From Luteipulveratus mongoliensis (GTDB lineage Bacteria > Actinomycetota > Actinomycetes > Actinomycetales > Dermatophilaceae): a stretch of 64,000 bases of DNA. Under the pieces are notes generated by a model. It did not search any database. It was not told the origin of the DNA and saw only the letters and a list, made by a program, of their open reading frames with translations. The position numbers and the translations under genes were made by a program. Where the stretch lies: NCBI RefSeq assembly GCF_001190945.1, contig NZ_CP011112.1, positions 4,402,001-4,466,000 on the forward strand. Direction: 5' to 3'. Within the stretch, counting starts at the first letter, position 1; the number at the start of each line of letters is the position of its first letter. Below, piece after piece: positions 27,380 through 36,834 of this stretch.

Positions 27380-27919
27380 TTACTTACCAGCCTTTCCGAC
27401 CTTGCGACGGATGTGCTCGCCTTCGTAGCGGACACCCTTCGCCTTGTACGGGTCGGGCTTGCGCAGCTTGCGGATGTTGGCCGAGACCTCACCGACCAGC
27501 TGCTTGTCGATACCCGTCACCGAGAACCGGGTGGGGTTCTCGACGGCGAATGTGATGCCCTCAGGAGCCTTGACCAGGATCGAGTGGCTGTAACCGAGGG
27601 CGAACTCCAGGTCCTTGCCCTTGGCGGTCACGCGGTAACCCGTGCCGTGGATCTCAAGCTTCTTGGTGTAGCCCTCGGTGACACCGACGACCATGTTGTT
27701 GATGAGGCTGCGGGTCAGACCGTGCAGGGCACGCGACGCACGCTCGTCGTTGGGACGGGCGACCTGAACCGCACCGTCCTCGCTCTTGGCCACAGTGATC
27801 GGCTCGGCGACGTTGATCGCGAGCTGACCCTTGGGGCCCTTCACCGCGACGGCCTGGCCGTCGATGGTCACGTCGACGCCCGAAGGCACCGAGACCGGAA
27901 GACGTCCGATACGAGACAT
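27380..27919 (-). CDS. rplF: 50S ribosomal protein L6
   Basis: 179 residues with the two duplicated L6 folds; [17 protein letters not shown] at the start and the C-terminal signature [14 protein letters not shown]. It sits near the sarcin-ricin loop. Stop is 3 bp before the rplR start. Confidence 0.97.
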   Translation of the reverse strand: MSRIGRLPVSVPSGVDVTIDGQAVAVKGPKGQLAINVAEPITVAKSEDGAVQVARPNDERASRALHGLTRSLINNMVVGVTEGYTKKLEIHGTGYRVTAKGKDLEFALGYSHSILVKAPEGITFAVENPTRFSVTGIDKQLVGEVSANIRKLRKPDPYKAKGVRYEGEHIRRKVGKAGK

Positions 27920-27944
27920 CGTTGAATCTCCTCCTAGTCCCTGG

Positions 27945-28343
27945 TCACCAGACGTAGGCGAGGACTTCTCCGCCTACACCCTTCGAGGCCGCCTGCTTGT
28001 CAGTCAGAAGGCCGGACGACGTGGACAGAATCGCGACGCCGAGGCCACCGAGCACCCGAGGGAGGTTGGTGGACTTGGCGTACACGCGCAGACCTGGCTT
28101 GGACACCCGGCGAACACCCGCAATGGAGCGCTCACGGTTGGGGCCGTACTTCAGGTCGATGGTCAGGGTCTTGCCCACCTCGGCGTCCTCGACGCGCCAG
28201 CCGGCGATATAGCCCTCGGCCTCGAGAATCTCCGCGATGTGCGACTTCAGCTTCGAGAACGGCATCGACGTAGCGTCGTGGTGCGCCGAGTTGGCGTTCC
28301 GGACGCGGGTCAACATGTCCGCAATCGGGTCGGTCATGGTCAT
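27945..28343 (-). CDS. rpsH: 30S ribosomal protein S8
   Basis: 132 residues: [20 protein letters not shown] at the start and the S8 signature near the end ([18 protein letters not shown]). S8 binds 16S helix 21 and in E. coli represses the spc operon at the rplE region; whether that occurs here is unknown. A 98-bp gap separates it from rpsN. Confidence 0.97.
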   Translation of the reverse strand: MTMTDPIADMLTRVRNANSAHHDATSMPFSKLKSHIAEILEAEGYIAGWRVEDAEVGKTLTIDLKYGPNRERSIAGVRRVSKPGLRVYAKSTNLPRVLGGLGVAILSTSSGLLTDKQAASKGVGGEVLAYVW

Positions 28344-28441
28344 TGGGCTCTCCGCCCTTCCTCACCGTGGTTTCAGCGCGTACGCCGACCTTCGGTGTTG
28401 TGGATCAGATCAGTTCGATGGTGCTCAGTGACGAGCGATGG

Positions 28442-28627
28442 TCACCAGCTGGACTTGGTGACACCGGGCAGCTCGCCCCGGTGCGCCATCTCGCGCAGGC
28501 AGATCCGGCACAGGCCGAACTTGCGGTAGACCGAGTGCGGGCGTCCGCAGCGCTGGCAGCGCGTGTAGGCGCGCACCGCGAACTTCGGCTTCTTGTTCGC
28601 CTTGTTGACGAGCGCAGTCTTGGCCAC
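28442..28627 (-). CDS. rpsN: 30S ribosomal protein S14, zinc-binding type Z
   Basis: 61 residues from a GTG at 28627 ([20 protein letters not shown]). The paired CxxC motifs (TRCQRCG and GLCRIC) mark the short zinc-ribbon form. It sits in the 30S head. The start lies two bases after the rplE stop. Confidence 0.96.
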   Translation of the reverse strand: MAKTALVNKANKKPKFAVRAYTRCQRCGRPHSVYRKFGLCRICLREMAHRGELPGVTKSSW

Positions 28628-28629
28628 GG

Positions 28630-29205
28630 TCAGTTCTCCTTGAAGGGGAAGCCCAGGTGCTTCAGCAGCGCCCGGCCCTCCGCGTCGTTGCTCGCGGTGG
28701 TCACGACCGTGATGTCCATACCGCGGACCCGGTCGATCTTGTCCTGGTCGATCTCGTGGAACATCGACTGCTCCGTGAGACCGAAGGTGTAGTTGCCGTT
28801 GCCGTCGAACTGCTTGCCCGACAGGCCGCGGAAGTCGCGGATACGGGGCAGCGCCACGGACGTGAGGCGGTCCAGGAACTCCCACATGCGGTCGCCGCGC
28901 AGCGTGGTGTGCGCACCGATCGGCATGCCCTCGCGCAGCTTGAACTGAGCGATTGACTTGCGCGCCTTGGTGACAGCCGGCTTCTGACCGGTGATCGCCG
29001 ACAGGTCGCGGACCGCGCCGTCGATGAGCTTGGAGTCACGCGCCGCGTCACCCACACCCATGTTGACGACGACCTTGGTCACGGTCGGCACCTGCATCAC
29101 GTTGGCAAAGCTGAACTCGCTCAGGAGGGCAGCCTTGATCTCGTCCTGGTACTTCTGCTTCAGACGCGGCAGCGTCTTTTCCGCAGTCGCAGTGGTCTCG
29201 GTCAT
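28630..29205 (-). CDS. rplE: 50S ribosomal protein L5
   Basis: 191 residues: [21 protein letters not shown] at the start region and [21 protein letters not shown] in the middle are diagnostic. It binds 5S rRNA and contacts the P-site tRNA. Its ATG overlaps the rplX stop. Confidence 0.97.
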   Translation of the reverse strand: MTETTATAEKTLPRLKQKYQDEIKAALLSEFSFANVMQVPTVTKVVVNMGVGDAARDSKLIDGAVRDLSAITGQKPAVTKARKSIAQFKLREGMPIGAHTTLRGDRMWEFLDRLTSVALPRIRDFRGLSGKQFDGNGNYTFGLTEQSMFHEIDQDKIDRVRGMDITVVTTASNDAEGRALLKHLGFPFKEN

Positions 29206-29573
29206 CAGAGGTCCTTACCCGAGCGCACGGCAACACGAGTGCGGACCGTCTTGGTCCGGCCGTCACGCTCAACGGTCTCGACCCGGGTCTTGACCCGCGT
29301 CGGCTTGTTGGTCTCGGGGTCCACGACGGCCACGTTGCTCACGTGGATCGGGGCCTCAACGACCTCCAGGCCACCTGAGGCAGCGCCGCCGGCGCCGGCC
29401 TTGGTGTGCTTGGTCACCCGGTTGATGCCCTCGACCAGCACACGCTGGGTCTCGGGGTACACGGCGATGACCTTGCCCTGCTTGCCCTTGTCGCCACCGT
29501 TGGCCTGGGACCGACCGGTGATGACCTGGACGAGGTCGTTCTTCTTGATCTTCATCTTCGGCTTGCCTGCCAT
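29205..29573 (-). CDS. rplX: 50S ribosomal protein L24
   Basis: 122 residues with the KOW motif ([23 protein letters not shown]-type) at the N-terminus, and a basic C-terminus. An assembly initiator of the 50S subunit, located by the exit tunnel. Confidence 0.96.
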   Translation of the reverse strand: MAGKPKMKIKKNDLVQVITGRSQANGGDKGKQGKVIAVYPETQRVLVEGINRVTKHTKAGAGGAASGGLEVVEAPIHVSNVAVVDPETNKPTRVKTRVETVERDGRTKTVRTRVAVRSGKDL

Positions 29574-29576
29574 GAG

Positions 29577-29945
29577 TCAGAGCACCTCCGGAGCGAGCGA
29601 GATGATCTTCATGAACTTCTTGTCACGCAGCTCGCGGCCCACCGGGCCGAAGATGCGCGTGCCACGAGGATCACCGTCGGTCTTGAGGAGGACAGCGGCG
29701 TTCTCGTCGAACTTGATGTACGAGCCGTCCGGACGACGCTTCTCCTTGACGGTACGCACGATGACGGCCTTGACGACATCGCCCTTCTTGACGTTGCCAC
29801 CGGGGATGGCGTCCTTGACGGTCGCCACGATGGTGTCACCGATGCCGGCGTAGCGACGGCCCGAGCCGCCGAGCACGCGGATGCACAAGATTTCCTTGGC
29901 ACCGGTGTTGTCGGCGACGCGAAGTCGCGACTCCTGCTGGATCAC
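29577..29945 (-). CDS. rplN: 50S ribosomal protein L14
   Basis: 122 residues, standard: [19 protein letters not shown] start and [11 protein letters not shown] near the end. It forms an intersubunit bridge and is the docking site of RsfS. A 127-bp spacer with a long hairpin lies between rpsQ and this gene. Confidence 0.97.
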   Translation of the reverse strand: MIQQESRLRVADNTGAKEILCIRVLGGSGRRYAGIGDTIVATVKDAIPGGNVKKGDVVKAVIVRTVKEKRRPDGSYIKFDENAAVLLKTDGDPRGTRIFGPVGRELRDKKFMKIISLAPEVL

Positions 29946-30024
29946 AGTTTTACTCCTGTCGTCTCACTGGTTCTCAGCTCTGCGATGAGCGCTGAGCCTT
30001 GCGGAACGGATACGGGTTTTGGTT

Positions 30025-30068
30025 TCGTACGTCGGTGGCTCACCTGGGAGGTGAGCTCCGTCGTACGA
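30025..30068 (-). promoter_or_regulatory. long hairpin in the rpsQ-rplN spacer
   Basis: TCGTACG (30025-30031) pairs with CGTACGA (30062-30068), CGG (30033-30035) with CCG (30058-30060), and GCTCACCT (30038-30045) with AGGTGAGC (30049-30056) around a GGG loop. That is 18 paired bases in 44. It interrupts an otherwise tightly packed part of the S10-spc operon. Confidence 0.6.
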
Positions 30069-30072
30069 GAAA

Positions 30073-30366
30073 TCACTTCGCGCGCTCAAGGATCTCCACG
30101 ACGCGCCAACGCTTGGTGGCGGACAGCGGCCGGGTCTCCATGATGCGGACCAGGTCGCCGATACCGACGGTGTTCTCCTCGTCGTGCGCCTTGACCTTGC
30201 TGCTGCGGCGCATGACCTTGCCGTAGAGCGCGTGCTTGACGCGGTCCTCGACCTCGACCACCACGGTCTTGTCCATCTTGTCGCTGACGACGTAACCCTG
30301 ACGGGTCTTGCGGTCGTTGCGCTCGGTCGCCTCTTGGGCCACTGCCTTCTCCTGCTTGTCAGTCAT
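30073..30366 (-). CDS. rpsQ: 30S ribosomal protein S17
   Basis: 97 residues: OB-fold with [22 protein letters not shown] and [23 protein letters not shown] primary 16S rRNA binder. It begins 2 bp after the rpmC stop. Confidence 0.96.
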   Translation of the reverse strand: MTDKQEKAVAQEATERNDRKTRQGYVVSDKMDKTVVVEVEDRVKHALYGKVMRRSSKVKAHDEENTVGIGDLVRIMETRPLSATKRWRVVEILERAK

Positions 30367-30368
30367 GC

Positions 30369-30635
30369 TCAGACCGCCTTCTCGACGGTCTCGTCAGCGG
30401 CCTTGGCCTGCGGTGCACGTCCGATGCTGAGCTCGCGCTCGCGCATCTCGGTGTAGATCCGCGCGATGTCCTTGCGGACGGCGCGCAGCCGCGAGTTGTT
30501 CTCCAGCTGGCCGGTGGCCGACTGGAAGCGGAGGTTGAACAGCTCCTGCTTGGACTCCGTCAGCTTCTCGGCGAGAGCGGACTCGTCCAGGCCGCGCAGC
30601 TGCTCCGGCATCAGGTCCTTGGAACCAGTAGCCAT
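30369..30635 (-). CDS. rpmC: 50S ribosomal protein L29
   Basis: 88 residues, two-helix protein: [18 protein letters not shown] and [18 protein letters not shown]. It lines the tunnel exit and helps dock trigger factor and SRP. A short C-terminal extension ([16 protein letters not shown]) is present. Its ATG overlaps the rplP stop. Confidence 0.96.
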   Translation of the reverse strand: MATGSKDLMPEQLRGLDESALAEKLTESKQELFNLRFQSATGQLENNSRLRAVRKDIARIYTEMRERELSIGRAPQAKAADETVEKAV

Positions 30636-31054
30636 CAGAAGTCACCACCCTCACGCGCGACGAAGCGGCACTTCATCGGCAGCTTGTGCATCGCCAGGCG
30701 CAGTGCCTCGCGAGCGGTCTCCTCGGAAACACCGGACAGCTCGAACATGACGCGGCCGGGCTTGACGTTGGCGACCCACCACTCGGGCGAACCCTTACCG
30801 GAACCCATGCGGGTCTCGGCAGGCTTCTTGGTCAGCGGGCGGTCCGGGTAGATGTTGATCCAGACCTTTCCGCCACGCTTCATGTAGCGGGTCATCGCGA
30901 TACGAGCGGACTCGATCTGACGGTTGGTGACGTAGGCCGGCTCGAGAGCCTGGATGCCGAAGTCACCGAACGACACAGCGGTGCCGCCCTTGGCCGCGCC
31001 GCCCCGCTTGGGGTGGTGCTGCTTACGGTGCTTCACACGACGGGGAATCAACAT
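30635..31054 (-). CDS. rplP: 50S ribosomal protein L16
   Basis: 139 residues: [17 protein letters not shown] start, and [22 protein letters not shown]. It organises the A-site region of 23S rRNA. Overlaps rpsC by ATGA. Confidence 0.97.
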   Translation of the reverse strand: MLIPRRVKHRKQHHPKRGGAAKGGTAVSFGDFGIQALEPAYVTNRQIESARIAMTRYMKRGGKVWINIYPDRPLTKKPAETRMGSGKGSPEWWVANVKPGRVMFELSGVSEETAREALRLAMHKLPMKCRFVAREGGDF

Positions 31055-31905
31055 CAGGACTGCGCTCCCTGCTCGGTCGCCGGGGCGGCAGCCTCAGCTG
31101 CCGGGGCCTCGGTGGCCGGAGTCTCGGTCTGCGGAGCAGCCTCACGACGAGCGCCGCCACGACCACCACGGTCGCCGCCGCGGTCGTTACGACCCGGACG
31201 GTCGCCGTCACGGCGGCCGCGAGCCGGGCGCGACGGAGCAGCAGCCTGCTCGCGAGCCAGCTCCTTGGCGGTCAGGTCGCCCTTGTAGATCCACACCTTC
31301 ACGCCGATGCGGCCGAACGTCGTCTTGGCCTCGTAGAAGCCGTAGTCGATGTTGGCGCGCAGCGTGTGCAGCGGGACGCGACCCTCGCGGTAGAACTCGG
31401 TGCGGCTCATCTCCGCGCCGCCGAGGCGACCGGAGACCTGCACGCGGATGCCCTTGACGCCGGCGCGCGTGGCGGACTGCATGCCCTTGCGCATCGCACG
31501 ACGGAAGGAGACACGAGCAGCGAGCTGCTCGGCGATGCCCTGGGCGACCAGCTGCGAGTCAGCCTCGGGGTTCTTGACCTCGAGGATGTTCAGCTGGACC
31601 TGCTTGCCGGTGAGCTTCTCGAGCTCGCCACGCAGGCGGTCGGCCTCGGCGCCGCGGCGACCGATGACGATGCCCGGGCGGGCCGTGTGGATGTCGACGC
31701 GAACCCGGTCACGGGTGCGCTCGATCTCGACGCGGCTGATGCCGGCGCGCTCCATGCCCGTGGACATGAGGCGACGGATCGAGACGTCTTCCTTGACGTA
31801 GTCGCGGTAACGCTGACCCTGCTTGCTGCTGTCAGCAAACCAACGGCTCTTGTGCTCGGTCGTGATGCCGAGACGGAAGCCGTTCGGGTTGACCTTCTGA
31901 CCCAT
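31054..31905 (-). CDS. rpsC: 30S ribosomal protein S3
   Basis: 283 residues. It starts [20 protein letters not shown], has the KH domain around [15 protein letters not shown], and ends in a long Arg/Gly then Glu/Ala/Pro/Thr-rich tail of about 65 residues after [10 protein letters not shown]3 lines the mRNA entry site. Such tails are common in actinobacterial S3. Overlaps rplV by ATGA. Confidence 0.97.
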   Translation of the reverse strand: MGQKVNPNGFRLGITTEHKSRWFADSSKQGQRYRDYVKEDVSIRRLMSTGMERAGISRVEIERTRDRVRVDIHTARPGIVIGRRGAEADRLRGELEKLTGKQVQLNILEVKNPEADSQLVAQGIAEQLAARVSFRRAMRKGMQSATRAGVKGIRVQVSGRLGGAEMSRTEFYREGRVPLHTLRANIDYGFYEAKTTFGRIGVKVWIYKGDLTAKELAREQAAAPSRPARGRRDGDRPGRNDRGGDRGGRGGARREAAPQTETPATEAPAAEAAAPATEQGAQS

Positions 31906-32303
31906 TAGTTCTGGCCTCCCTTGGAGCTGGGCTGGGCGACATGCACGGTGATGTGGCTCGTACGCTTGAGGATTCGACTCGCGCGGCCCTGCGCCCGGGG
32001 GCGGAACCGCTTCATGGTCGGGCCCTCGTCGACGTAGGCGGCGCTGACGAAGAGCTCGCGCTCGTCGAACGGCTGCGCCGCCTTGTCGGCTGCGAAACGG
32101 GCGTTGGCAATGGCGCTCTCGAGCACCTTGCGGATCGGCTCGCTCGCGGTCTGCGGAGCGAACTGCAGCACGGCGACGGCCTCAGAGGCCTGCTTGCCAC
32201 GGATGAGGTCCACAACGCGGCGGGCCTTCTGCGGCGTCACACGGACGAACCGCGCCTGCGCCTTGGCTTCCATCGCTGTCCCTTTGCTATCGGTCTTGGT
32301 CAT
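31905..32303 (-). CDS. rplV: 50S ribosomal protein L22
   Basis: 132 residues from the ATG at 32303 ([16 protein letters not shown]), chosen for the GGGGGGACC ribosome site in front. Alternatives are an ATG at 32321 overlapping the rpsS stop and one at 32273 giving [12 protein letters not shown] directly. The body is normal ([20 protein letters not shown]) and its hairpin reaches the exit tunnel. Confidence 0.95.
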   Translation of the reverse strand: MTKTDSKGTAMEAKAQARFVRVTPQKARRVVDLIRGKQASEAVAVLQFAPQTASEPIRKVLESAIANARFAADKAAQPFDERELFVSAAYVDEGPTMKRFRPRAQGRASRILKRTSHITVHVAQPSSKGGQN

Positions 32304-32320
32304 GGTTGGTCCCCCCGCCA

Positions 32321-32602
32321 TCAGCGGCGACGGCCCTTCTTGTCGTCCTTCTCGTGACCCTTGAAGGTCCGAGTCGGCGCGAACTCGCCGAGCTTGTGGC
32401 CGACCATGGACTCGGTCACGAAGACCGGGACGTGCTTGCGGCCGTCGTGCACGGCCAGCGTGTGGCCGAGCATGTCTGGGCTGATCATCGACCGGCGTGA
32501 CCAGGTCTTGATGACGTTCTTGGTGCCGGCTTCGTTCTGGGCGTCCACCTTCTTGACGAGGTGGTCGTCGATGAACGGACCCTTCTTCAGGCTACGAGGC
32601 AT
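32321..32602 (-). CDS. rpsS: 30S ribosomal protein S19
   Basis: 93 residues from the ATG at 32602 ([15 protein letters not shown]); an in-frame TTG two codons earlier is less likely. The signature [20 protein letters not shown] is intact. It is part of the 30S head and contacts S13. Confidence 0.96.
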   Translation of the reverse strand: MPRSLKKGPFIDDHLVKKVDAQNEAGTKNVIKTWSRRSMISPDMLGHTLAVHDGRKHVPVFVTESMVGHKLGEFAPTRTFKGHEKDDKKGRRR

Positions 32603-32617
32603 TTCCAAAGGCTCCTA

Positions 32618-33454
32618 TCAGCGCTTCTTGCCAGTACGACGGCGCCGCACGATGAGCTTGTCGCTCTCCTTGTTGGGGCGGCGGGTTCGGCCTTCGGCCT
32701 GACCCCACGGGCTGACCGGGTGACGTCCACCGGAGGTCTTGCCCTCACCACCACCGTGCGGGTGATCAACGGGGTTCATGGCGACACCACGAACGGTCGG
32801 GCGCTTGCCCTTCCAGCGCATGCGGCCGGCCTTACCCCAGTTGATGTTGCTCTGCTCGGCGTTGCCGACCTCGCCAATGGTGGCGCGGCAGCGCGAGTCG
32901 ACGTTGCGGATCTCACCGGACGGCATACGCAGCTGGGCGTAAGCGCCGTCCTTGGCGACCAGCTGCACACGCACACCGGCCGAACGGGCGATCTTCGCAC
33001 CGCCGCCGGGCCGCAGCTCGACGCAGTGGATGACCGTACCGGTCGGGATGTTGCGCAGCGGCAGGTTGTTGCCCGGCTTGATGTCGGCCGAGGGGCCGTT
33101 CTCGATCGGGTCGCCCTGCTTGAGCAGACGCGGCGCGATGATGTAGCGCTTCTCGCCGTCGGCGTAGTGCAGCAGCGCGATGCGGGCGGTGCGGTTGGGG
33201 TCGTACTCGATGTGAGCGACCTTGGCCGGGATGCCGTCTTTGTCGTTGCGACGGAAGTCGATGAGACGGTAGGCGCGCTTGTGGCCACCACCGATGTGAC
33301 GGGTGGTGATGCGGCCCGAGGCGTTGCGTCCGCCCGTCTTCGTCAGAGGACGAACCAGCGACTTCTCAGGCGTCGTGCGGGTGACCTCAGCGAAGTCCGC
33401 CACGCTCGAGCCACGGCGACCAGGGGTCGTCGGCTTGTACTTACGGATAGCCAT
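32618..33454 (-). CDS. rplB: 50S ribosomal protein L2
   Basis: 278 residues from the ATG at 33454 ([18 protein letters not shown]). The conserved [16 protein letters not shown] with the peptidyl-transferase-associated His is present, and it ends RRTGKKR. L2 is needed for subunit joining. Confidence 0.97.
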   Translation of the reverse strand: MAIRKYKPTTPGRRGSSVADFAEVTRTTPEKSLVRPLTKTGGRNASGRITTRHIGGGHKRAYRLIDFRRNDKDGIPAKVAHIEYDPNRTARIALLHYADGEKRYIIAPRLLKQGDPIENGPSADIKPGNNLPLRNIPTGTVIHCVELRPGGGAKIARSAGVRVQLVAKDGAYAQLRMPSGEIRNVDSRCRATIGEVGNAEQSNINWGKAGRMRWKGKRPTVRGVAMNPVDHPHGGGEGKTSGGRHPVSPWGQAEGRTRRPNKESDKLIVRRRRTGKKR

Positions 33455-33470
33455 CGTTACGTCCTCTTCC

Positions 33471-33770
33471 TCAGCCGACCTGGCCGAAGATGTCGATCGA
33501 GCCCTCACGCAGCGAGACGATCGCGCGCTTGGTGTCCTTGCGCTTGCCCGTACCGAAACGGGTGCGACGCGACTTGCCCTGACGGTTCATGGTGTGGACC
33601 GAATCGACCTTGACGTCGAAGATCTTCTCGACGGCGATCTTGATCTCGGTCTTGTTGGCGCGCGGGTCGACGAGGAAGGTGTACTTGCCCTCGTCGAGCA
33701 GCGTGTAGCTCTTCTCCGAGACGACCGGGGCGATCAGGATGTCGCGCGGGTCCTTACGGCTGATAGTCAC
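33471..33770 (-). CDS. rplW: 50S ribosomal protein L23
   Basis: 99 residues from a GTG at 33770 that overlaps the rplD stop (GTGA). [24 protein letters not shown]-type start and [12 protein letters not shown]-type basic loop. L23 at the tunnel exit is the docking point of trigger factor and SecY. Confidence 0.96.
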   Translation of the reverse strand: MTISRKDPRDILIAPVVSEKSYTLLDEGKYTFLVDPRANKTEIKIAVEKIFDVKVDSVHTMNRQGKSRRTRFGTGKRKDTKRAIVSLREGSIDIFGQVG

Positions 33771-34753
33771 TTGCTCTCCTCCTGGACCTGCTGAGCGGCA
33801 GCGCCACCCGCGGGCACGAAGCCTGCGGCGGCCGCAGCGTCAGCGGTGCGGAACCAGACCTCGGCCTCGGTCGCGTCGTACCAGCGCGAACCAGGCACGT
33901 GGTACTTCATCGAGTCCTTGTTGCCCTTGACGTCGAAGCCCTCGGGCGCCGAGCCATCGGCGGCCGGTGCGGCCGAGTCGGCGCCGAAGCCACTGTCGGT
34001 CGCAGCAGCGGTGTCGGCCACCGGAGCAACCTCGGCCGCAGCCTCGGTCTTCTTGGCGGCAGCCTTGGCCGGAGCCTTCTTGGCGGCCGCAGCCTTCTTG
34101 GCCGGCGCCTTCTCGACCACGCGGGCCTGCTCGCCCGTACCGAGGAAGCCGTTGAGCGCAGCCTCGGTGAAGACGATGTCGTCGGCGCACAGCACGTCGT
34201 AGGTGTTGAGCTGGTCGGCCCAGAGCAGGTGCACGTCCGCAAGGTTGCGCACGCTCATCAGCGAGAGCTCGTCCGAGCGGTCCAGCACCACGAGCAGGTT
34301 CTTACGCTCGCTCAGGTTGCCCAGCAGCTCCGCGGCCGTGCGGGTCGAGGGCTTGTCGCCCTCGATCAGCGCGGAGAACACGTGGATGCGGCCGTGGCGC
34401 GCCCGGTCCGAGAGGGCACCGCGCAGGGCGGCGGCCTTCATCTTCTTGGGCGTGCGCTGGCTGTAGTCACGCGGCTGCGGGCCGTGGACGACGCCACCGC
34501 CGGCGAACTGCGGCGCACGGGTCGAGCCCTGGCGTGCACGGCCGGTGCCCTTCTGGCGGTACGGCTTGCGCCCACCGCCGCGGACCTCGCCGCGCGTCTT
34601 GGTCGAGTGCGTGCCCTGGCGGGCGGCAGCGAGCTGCGCAACCACGACCTGGTGGATCAGCGGCACGTTGGTCTGCACATCGAAGATCTCGGCGGGCAGG
34701 TCGACAGAGCCGGCCTTGCCACCCGAGGGCTTGAGGATGTCAACGGAAGTCAT
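33767..34753 (-). CDS. rplD: 50S ribosomal protein L4 with extra C-terminal domain
   Basis: 328 residues against about 200-220 for ordinary L4. The body is normal: starts [15 protein letters not shown]; the tunnel loop has [20 protein letters not shown]. After about residue 220 comes a Lys/Ala/Pro linker ([20 protein letters not shown]) and then the domain [34 protein letters not shown] that also ends L17. The near-identical DNA of the two tails points to recent duplication or gene conversion. I know of no reported ribosomal role for this domain. It lies between rplC and rplW in the usual order. Confidence 0.95.
   Translation of the reverse strand: MTSVDILKPSGGKAGSVDLPAEIFDVQTNVPLIHQVVVAQLAAARQGTHSTKTRGEVRGGGRKPYRQKGTGRARQGSTRAPQFAGGGVVHGPQPRDYSQRTPKKMKAAALRGALSDRARHGRIHVFSALIEGDKPSTRTAAELLGNLSERKNLLVVLDRSDELSLMSVRNLADVHLLWADQLNTYDVLCADDIVFTEAALNGFLGTGEQARVVEKAPAKKAAAAKKAPAKAAAKKTEAAAEVAPVADTAAATDSGFGADSAAPAADGSAPEGFDVKGNKDSMKYHVPGSRWYDATEAEVWFRTADAAAAAGFVPAGGAAAQQVQEESK
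33851..33944. repeat. 94-bp segment nearly identical to part of rplQ (copy in rplD)
   Basis: Direct-repeat partner of 16340-16433, same orientation, 8 mismatches in 94 by my count, about 17.5 kb apart. Recombination between them would delete most of the ribosomal operon, so they should be under selection against drift towards full identity. Confidence 0.85.
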
Positions 34754-34757
34754 GGGC

Positions 34758-35420
34758 TCAGGCCTCCTGCTTCGACTTGGCGGCCGTCTTGACGACGACA
34801 ACGGCGCCGCGGGGGCCGGGCACAGCACCCTTGACCAGCAGCAGACCCTTGTCGGCGTCGACAGCGTGGATCGTGAGGTTCTGGGTGGTCTGGCGAACGC
34901 CACCCATCCGGCCGGCCATGCGCATGCCCTTGAACACGCGACCCGGGGTGGCGCAGCCACCGATCGAGCCCGGCTTGCGGTGGTTCTTGTGTGCACCGTG
35001 CGAGGCGCCCACGCCGTGGAAGCCGTGACGCTTCATGACACCGGCGAAGCCCTTGCCCTTGGTCGTGCCGACGACATCGATCGTCTGCCCGGCCTCGAAC
35101 GTCTCAGCGGTGATCTCCTGGCCGGGCGTGTAGTCCGCGGCGTCGGAGGTACGCACCTCGACCAGGTGGCGACGCGGGGTCACGCCGGCCTTGTCGAAGT
35201 GGCCCTTGGCGGGCTGGTTGATCTTGCGCGGGTCGATCGCGCCGAAGGCGATCTGCACCGCGTGGTAGCCCTCGCCCTCGCCACGGACCTGGGTCACGAC
35301 GCACGGGCCGGCCTGGATCACGGTGACGGGAACGAGACGGTTGTCGGCGTCCCAGACCTGGGTCATACCGAGCTTCTCGCCGAGAAGGCCCTTCACGGGG
35401 CGCTCAGTCATTGAAGTCAT
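34758..35420 (-). CDS. rplC: 50S ribosomal protein L3
   Basis: 220 residues: [17 protein letters not shown] start, and the tunnel-side loop [21 protein letters not shown] with the Gln/His region that is methylated in some bacteria. One of the first 50S assembly proteins. Two start codons are possible (35420, 35411); the first has the better ribosome site. Confidence 0.97.
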   Translation of the reverse strand: MTSMTERPVKGLLGEKLGMTQVWDADNRLVPVTVIQAGPCVVTQVRGEGEGYHAVQIAFGAIDPRKINQPAKGHFDKAGVTPRRHLVEVRTSDAADYTPGQEITAETFEAGQTIDVVGTTKGKGFAGVMKRHGFHGVGASHGAHKNHRKPGSIGGCATPGRVFKGMRMAGRMGGVRQTTQNLTIHAVDADKGLLLVKGAVPGPRGAVVVVKTAAKSKQEA

Positions 35421-35439
35421 AGTGAGTCACTCCCCTCGA

Positions 35440-35748
35440 TCAGAGCTTGATCTCGATGTTGACGTCAGCCGGGAGATCCAGGCGCATCAGCGAGTCGACG
35501 GCCTTAGGAGTCGGGTCCACGATGTCGATGAGGCGCTTGTGGGTGCGCATCTCGAAGTGCTCGCGGCTGTCCTTGTACTTGTGAGGCGACCGAATGACGC
35601 AGAACACGTTCTTCTCCGTCGGGAGCGGCACAGGGCCCACCACGGTCGCACCGGCACGGCTGACCGTGTCGACAATCTTGCGCGCCGAGCTGTCGATGAC
35701 CTCGTGGTCGTACGACTTCAGCCGGATGCGAATCTTCTGTCCCGCCAT
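35440..35748 (-). CDS. rpsJ: 30S ribosomal protein S10 (NusE)
   Basis: 102 residues from the ATG at 35748 ([25 protein letters not shown]-type start); ends [11 protein letters not shown]. It is both a 30S head protein and the NusE antitermination factor. It is the first gene of the S10 operon. The reading frame is open for another 82 codons upstream, but S10 proteins start here. Confidence 0.97.
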   Translation of the reverse strand: MAGQKIRIRLKSYDHEVIDSSARKIVDTVSRAGATVVGPVPLPTEKNVFCVIRSPHKYKDSREHFEMRTHKRLIDIVDPTPKAVDSLMRLDLPADVNIEIKL

Positions 35749-36110
35749 TCGCGTGCGTCTCTCTCTCGCGTCCATCTGAACTGTCAAAGGCCGGAACTCC
35801 AGGCTGTCCTCCGACCCCCGCGCTCGGGTGTGTCGCGGCCGCTTCGCAGCGCACCGGACAAATTCATCCGAGTGGTGATCGGTGGTCCTGGAGGACCGGG
35901 GCTTGCGCTTCCCACTGCTGTCCTGCGGCCCCAGCAAAGGGTCCAGCAAGGCGTAGATCAGTAGGACGGTGGTACAGACATGGGTCAGCACCACGCGTCA
36001 AGCAACCTGAACAGTGTGCCAGAGCCAGGCGAGCACTACCAAATCGAGGTCGAAGTGGTTGTCGACACGCCCGCCGAGCGCCGAGCAGACCGCTCCGTCC
36101 GGACGCTCGA
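35749..36110 (-). promoter_or_regulatory. S10 operon leader region (362 bp without a convincing gene)
   Basis: This gap separates rpsJ from the GntR-type gene and must hold the S10 promoter. I see a small hairpin GGTCC (35884-35888)/GGACC (35893-35897) and a TTGACG that could be a -35 about 240 bp from rpsJ, but no good -10 at the right distance. On the minus strand the frame of rpsJ stays open across it and encodes a hydrophobic stretch ([15 protein letters not shown]). A short leader peptide is possible but unsupported. No tuf or str operon gene precedes rpsJ here. Confidence 0.4.
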
Positions 36111-36791
36111 TCAGTGGTCGTGCTCGGCCAGCAGGGAGCGCAGGAAGCACCGCGCCGACTGGCCGGCCCGCGCGGCATCCTCGGCCGCGATGGCCTCGAC
36201 GAGGTCCTCGTGCTCCTCGTCATAGCGGGCGTCCAGCGAGGCCAGGTTGTCCGCGATCGCGGCCGTCAGTGTCGGCAGCACCGAGTCGTAGACCTCGAGG
36301 AAGACGGCGTTCTTGCTGGCCACGACGACGTCCCGGTGCAGTGCCGCGTCCACCTCGGCCGTGCGCGTCGGGTCACCCGAGTCGCGTGCCTCATGGCGTT
36401 GGAGCAGCCGTGCGCGCAGCTGCGTGACGTCCTCATCGGTACGACGGCGGGCCGCCAGCTCCGCCGCGCTCACGTCGAGCGCGAGGCGCAGCTCGAGCAC
36501 GTCACGGTGCTGCGCCGCGGAGAGGTACTGCCCCAGAGCCGCCGATCCCTCGCTGAGTGCGAGGACGTACGTCCCCGACCCCTGCCGGCGTTCGAGCAGT
36601 CCTGCGTGGACCAGGGACTGCACGGCTTCTCGCACCGTGTTACGACCGGCGCCGGTCATGTCGCTGAGCTCGGGCTCGGTCGGGATGCGGTCGCCGACGG
36701 CCCATCGGCCGTCCGCGATCTCGTCGCGAAGGATCGCGGTGACCTGCTCGATCAGGCTGTTTCGTCGTACCCGCTGCACGCACCGGAGCAT
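36111..36791 (-). CDS. GntR family regulator with FCD domain (FadR-like subfamily)
   Basis: 226 residues. The N-terminal winged helix has RDEIADGRWAVGDRIPTEPELSDM and the recognition part AGRNTVREAVQSLVHAGLLERRQGSGTYV-type sequence (about 10-75). The C-terminal FCD domain (about 95-220) is all-helical and binds small carboxylic acids, often with a metal. It is divergent from a CynX-type transporter across a palindromic site, so it probably represses that gene and itself in response to the transported compound. Confidence 0.9.
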   Translation of the reverse strand: MLRCVQRVRRNSLIEQVTAILRDEIADGRWAVGDRIPTEPELSDMTGAGRNTVREAVQSLVHAGLLERRQGSGTYVLALSEGSAALGQYLSAAQHRDVLELRLALDVSAAELAARRRTDEDVTQLRARLLQRHEARDSGDPTRTAEVDAALHRDVVVASKNAVFLEVYDSVLPTLTAAIADNLASLDARYDEEHEDLVEAIAAEDAARAGQSARCFLRSLLAEHDH

Positions 36792-36798
36792 ACCCGGG

Positions 36799-36827
36799 GC
36801 GACAGGTTGATCGGATCATCCTATGAT
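36799..36827 (+). promoter_or_regulatory. operator and leaderless promoter of the CynX-type MFS gene
   Basis: A near-perfect 19-bp palindrome at 36804-36822 has core TGATC-g-GATCA (36808-36818) flanked by AGG and CCT. It sits exactly between a -35-like GCGACA (36799-36804) and a strong -10 TATGAT (36822-36827). The -10 ends 7 nt before the ATG at 36835. GntR/FCD protein bound here would block the promoter. Confidence 0.65.
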
Positions 36828-36834
36828 TTGCCCC

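Noticed and set aside
35749-35994. 82-codon N-terminal extension of rpsJ
   Set aside because: S10 proteins start at [10 protein letters not shown]. The upstream open frame is in the leader and has no family match that I know.
35980-36225. 81-codon plus-strand frame between the S10 leader and the GntR gene
   Set aside because: The first part looks mildly protein-like, but nearly half lies antisense to the GntR gene, and there is no ribosome site or recognisable family.
36823-36834. Earlier ATG for the CynX-type MFS gene
   Set aside because: It overlaps the -10 element; the ATG at 36835 lies at the leaderless distance and gives the usual N-terminus.
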